In this document: piece by piece, positions 61,637-64,000 of the stretch | How the letters are laid out: every line of letters begins with the position of its first letter | How positions within the stretch are numbered: position 1 is the first letter of the stretch | Origin: Burkholderia sp. Leaf177 | GTDB lineage: Bacteria; Pseudomonadota; Gammaproteobacteria; Burkholderiales; Burkholderiaceae | DNA length: 64,000 nucleotides | Assembly: GCF_001424345.1 (NCBI RefSeq) | Contig: NZ_LMPF01000025.1 | Location: 62,001-126,000, forward strand | Direction of reading: 5' to 3' | Notes under the pieces: model-generated | The model's database searches: none | What the model saw: only the letters and a program-made list of their open reading frames with translations | What the model was told of the DNA's origin: nothing | Made by a program: the position numbers and the translations under genes

Positions 61637-62031
61637 GTTCAAGTCCTCTCGAACTAGTCGATTGTGCTCTGAGCCTGCTGAGCGATGCCCGAAGCGAACC
61701 GCAGTACCGTACTGTATGCAGCCGTGCGTATTACGGCGCGTTTCACGCCGCGAACTCGTTTCATAACGCATTGCCGGCGCCCGGAACTGTCGGCGCCGCA
61801 CGCGGGCGCCATGAGCAGCTTATCGCGCAGCTAGCCAATCCTACTTGCAGCAAGCGCAATGAAAAATACTTCGTTTCGCAGGCGCTGAGTAAAATCCTTC
61901 GGACCTTGATTGATGCGCGGGTACGGGCAGACTATCTTATCGATACGGACATTGATCTGGGTATGGCCGTGAGATCGTCCGAAAGCGCGCGCGTGATCAT
62001 GCTCAAGACATCAGAATTCGCGGTGAACTAA
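61633..62031 (+). CDS. HEPN-like domain protein
   Basis: This 132-aa all-helical protein has the motif SRAYYGAFHAANSFHNAL at residues 30-47, with Arg31 and His38 in an R-x6-H arrangement like the HEPN nucleotide-binding/RNase superfamily. Such domains are common in toxins of toxin-antitoxin pairs and in defence systems. Its start overlaps the stop of the previous gene (ATGA), so the two are coupled. Low GC suggests acquisition by transfer. Toxin activity is not shown by the sequence alone, since many HEPN proteins are inactive. A terminator follows 14 nt after the stop. Confidence 0.7.
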   Translation: MSSSPLELVDCALSLLSDARSEPQYRTVCSRAYYGAFHAANSFHNALPAPGTVGAARGRHEQLIAQLANPTCSKRNEKYFVSQALSKILRTLIDARVRADYLIDTDIDLGMAVRSSESARVIMLKTSEFAVN

Positions 62032-62044
62032 TCTGTTGATCTCC

Positions 62045-62072
62045 AGGCCGTTCCCACATTGAACGGCCTTTC
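62045..62072. terminator. Intrinsic terminator between the HEPN gene and cydX
   Basis: GGCCGTTC (62046-62053) pairs with GAACGGCC (62061-62068) and is followed by TTT. It is placed between two convergent genes and probably works both ways. Confidence 0.8.
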
Positions 62073-62078
62073 ATCGAT

Positions 62079-62234
62079 TCAATGCGCCATCTGAATCAGC
62101 AGCTTGAACGGCAACGCCAGCAGCATTGCCCCTCCCACGCCCACGCACCACAGCGCGACAAACCACAGTGTTTTCTTGAGCGCAGAGCGCTTCTGCGTCT
62201 CAACGCGCGTTTCAGTGATAGTGATGTTCGCCAT
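62079..62234 (-). CDS. Small CydX-like/DUF2474 subunit of cytochrome bd oxidase
   Basis: This 51-aa protein has a charged N-terminus (ETRVETQKRSALKK), one membrane helix (TLWFVALWCVGVGGAMLLAL) and a short tail ending in KLLIQMAH. DUF2474 proteins at the end of cydAB/cioAB operons are taken as small accessory subunits like CydX. It overlaps cydB by 23 nt, so translation is coupled. The frame is short and easily missed. Confidence 0.85.
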   Translation of the reverse strand: MANITITETRVETQKRSALKKTLWFVALWCVGVGGAMLLALPFKLLIQMAH

Positions 62235-63213
62235 GGCGCACCTTGCCTCTGAAAACCCAGTATCCGAGCGTCGTATAAGCGATGATCACCGGCAAGATCA
62301 CCGCCGCCCCAATCAATGTGAATTTCTGGCTCGAATGCGGCGCGGCGAGCTCCCACAGCGACACGCCGGGAAAAATCTCGTGCGGCGAAATGCTGAGAAC
62401 GAGGCCGCTATAACCCAGCAGTACAAACGCAAGCGCCATCATGAACGGCCGCGTTTCGTGACGCGACAAAATAGAGCGACGCATCAGCCACGCGCACACA
62501 ACAACCAGCAGCGGCACTGGAAGGAATCGATAAAACCACGCGGTATCGAACCAGCGCGATGCAATGCCGGCATCCTGCAGCGGCGTCCAGATACTGACGA
62601 TGGCAATCGTTCCCAGCTGCAGGAGCGTCAGCGGCCACACGATCCTGTAGAACCGCCGTTGCAGATCGCCTTCGGTCTTGGCAATCAGCCAGCAGCACCC
62701 GAGCAACGCATACGTCACCACGAGCGCGAATCCGGTGAACATGCTGAACGGCGTGAACCACGTGAAGGCATCGCCGGAATAACGGCCATCGGCGACTGGA
62801 ATGCCGTTGAGAAACGCGCCCAGCGCCACGCCCTGAAAGAACGTCGCCCCCGCCGATCCGCCAATGAACGCGAGATCCCACAGGTGCTTGGTGCGCGTCG
62901 CCTTGGAGCGGATTTCGAACGATACGCCGCGAAAGATCAGGCAGACCAGCATAAAGATCAGCGGCAGATAAAGGCCGGATAAAACGGTGGAATAGATCAT
63001 CGGGAACGCGGCGAAAAGGCCCGCGCCACCGAGCACCAGCCACGTCTCGTTGCCGTCCCAGACCGGCGCGACCGTGTTCATCATCACGTCGCGGTCATGC
63101 TCGTCCGGGAAAAATGGAAACAGGATGCCTATGCCGAGATCGAACCCGTCGAGCACCACGTACATCAGCACGCCCAGCGCGATAATCGCGGCCCATGTCA
63201 GCGATAAATCCAT
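62212..63213 (-). CDS. cydB: Cytochrome bd ubiquinol oxidase subunit II CydB (CioB type)
   Basis: CydB pairs with CydA in the high-affinity quinol oxidase that reduces O2 to water without proton pumping. The ATG at 63213 gives 333 aa. It starts MDLSLTWAAIIALGVLMYVV, followed by DGFDLGIGILFPF and VAPVWDGNETWLVLGGAGLF, all typical of CydB. About nine membrane helices are visible. Open frame before 63213 overlaps the end of cydA and is not used. The length fits the shorter CioB-like group found in many Burkholderiaceae. Confidence 0.95.
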   Translation of the reverse strand: MDLSLTWAAIIALGVLMYVVLDGFDLGIGILFPFFPDEHDRDVMMNTVAPVWDGNETWLVLGGAGLFAAFPMIYSTVLSGLYLPLIFMLVCLIFRGVSFEIRSKATRTKHLWDLAFIGGSAGATFFQGVALGAFLNGIPVADGRYSGDAFTWFTPFSMFTGFALVVTYALLGCCWLIAKTEGDLQRRFYRIVWPLTLLQLGTIAIVSIWTPLQDAGIASRWFDTAWFYRFLPVPLLVVVCAWLMRRSILSRHETRPFMMALAFVLLGYSGLVLSISPHEIFPGVSLWELAAPHSSQKFTLIGAAVILPVIIAYTTLGYWVFRGKVRHGEHHYH

Positions 63214-63214
63214 C

Positions 63215-64000
63215 TCACGCTCCTTCGATTGAATGTGTCGCGACCGACATTGGACGGCGCGCGGTGTTGTTGTCATCGTCCATGCTGGGAGCGTGCGTGA
63301 TCGTGCCCGGCAACGCCGGCCCGGCCTTGAGCAGCTTGAGCAGGTAATAGATGCCCGTGCCGAACACGAGCGTATAAACGATCACGAAGATCAGCAGCGT
63401 CGCGCCGACCTGCTGCGCGCTCACCGGCGACACCGCTTCCGACGTGCGCATCACCCCATACACCACCCACGGTTGCCGCCCGGCTTCGGTCGTGACCCAG
63501 CCGGCGAGCAGCGAAATGAAGCCGGTCGGCCCCATGAAAAGCACGAAACGCTGGAACAGTTTCGATTCAAACAGCTTGTTTTTCCGCCGCAGAAACCAGC
63601 CCGCGATGCTCATCAGGATCATCAACACCCCAAGCCCTGCCATGATCCGGAAGCTCCAGAACACAACCGTGGAGTTCGGCCGGTCTTCCTTCGGGAACGA
63701 CTTCAATCCGCGAATTTCGCCGTCCCAGCTATGCGTCAAGATCACGCTGCCCAAGTGCGGAATCGATACCGCGTACTTCGTGGTTTCCGCTTCCATATCG
63801 GGAATGCCGAACAGGTTCAGCGCCGTGCCGCCTTTCTCGGTTTCCCACAAACCTTCAATAGCCGCAATCTTCGCCGGCTGATGTTCGCGCGTGTTGAGGC
63901 CGTGCATGTCGCCGACTATCGCCTGAACCGGCGTGAGCACGAGCAGGAGCCAGAGCGACATCGAGAACATTTTCTTGATCGCGGGATCGCGCCGGCCTTT
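63215..64000 (-). CDS. cydA: Cytochrome bd ubiquinol oxidase subunit I CydA, C-terminal part (5' end outside window)
   Basis: The visible 261 residues are the C-terminal half of the haem-bearing subunit. The stretch SLWLLLVLTPVQAIVGDMHG is a membrane helix. The segments FWSFRIMAGLGVLMILMSI and GWVTTEAGRQPWVVYGVMRT are hallmarks of CydA near the quinol and haem sites. The frame continues open past 64000. Only one base separates its stop from the cydB start. Together with the nitrate reductase it indicates a branched respiratory chain for low oxygen. Confidence 0.95.
   Translation of the reverse strand, partial: KGRRDPAIKKMFSMSLWLLLVLTPVQAIVGDMHGLNTREHQPAKIAAIEGLWETEKGGTALNLFGIPDMEAETTKYAVSIPHLGSVILTHSWDGEIRGLKSFPKEDRPNSTVVFWSFRIMAGLGVLMILMSIAGWFLRRKNKLFESKLFQRFVLFMGPTGFISLLAGWVTTEAGRQPWVVYGVMRTSEAVSPVSAQQVGATLLIFVIVYTLVFGTGIYYLLKLLKAGPALPGTITHAPSMDDDNNTARRPMSVATHSIEGA

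Noticed and set aside
1..64000. Apparent abundance of the hexamer GATGCA in coding regions
   Set aside because: It struck the eye in many genes, but it can arise from Asp-Ala codon pairs and I cannot count it against expectation, so no claim is made.
1..64000. CRISPR arrays, tRNA, rRNA, transposases or attachment sites
   Set aside because: No regularly spaced repeats, cloverleaf-like genes or transposase frames were seen anywhere in the window.

Overview
The window is high-GC proteobacterial DNA, most likely from a Burkholderiaceae species of the Paraburkholderia/Caballeronia/Burkholderia group. The clues are a DUF4148 protein, a CeoR-LlpE-CeoAB-OpcM efflux locus, the gene order narK1-narK2-GHJI, and a cobN-chlD type cobalt chelatase. 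No rRNA, tRNA, insertion sequence, prophage or CRISPR array was seen. Most genes are packed in operons with 4-nt start/stop overlaps.

Layout. 1-4.8 kb: the 5' part of a short-chain dehydrogenase, pdxY, and glgC-glgA behind a good sigma-54 promoter match. 4.8-18.1 kb: one long minus-strand nitrate-respiration operon, narK1-narK2-narG-narH-narJ-narI-ppiC-mobB-narX-narL. 18.3-20.9 kb: a divergent adenosylcobalamin-dependent ribonucleotide reductase (nrdJ), with a NarL-type 7-2-7 palindrome in the shared control region. 20.9-21.5 kb: a 41-aa acidic small protein and a DUF4148 protein. 21.8-30 kb: the ceoR / llpE-ceoA-ceoB-opcM multidrug efflux locus. 30-32.4 kb: ppk2, a DUF2878 membrane protein and unknown small genes.

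32.4-53.5 kb is a cobalamin (B12) region with four cobalamin riboswitches. It contains a degenerate histidine phosphatase, cbtB-cbtA cobalt uptake, cobA-cobE-cobO-cobB-DUF1289 (minus), cobW-cobN-chlI/chlD (plus), cobG-cobH-cobI-cbiG/cobJ (minus) and cobL-cbiD-cobK-cobM (plus). The pathway mixes oxygen-dependent (CobG) and anaerobic-type (CbiD, CbiG) enzymes. The most striking signal is in the chelatase: the VWA half of ChlD has no start codon of its own. It lies in the -1 frame after an A AAA AAA heptamer followed by a strong hairpin, so one gene should yield both a 331-aa ChlI-like small subunit and a roughly 556-aa ChlD-like subunit.

53.6-64 kb: a TerC protein, an OpgC-like membrane protein, DUF1328, eutB-eutC (another adenosylcobalamin enzyme), mnmH (tRNA 2-selenouridine synthase) with a DUF318/ArsP-like permease, a lower-GC two-gene module ending in a HEPN-like protein, and cydA-cydB plus a 51-aa CydX-like subunit.

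Taken together, the window links low-oxygen life (nitrate reductase, bd oxidase, oxygen-independent class II RNR) to synthesis of the cofactor that the class II RNR and ethanolamine ammonia-lyase need.
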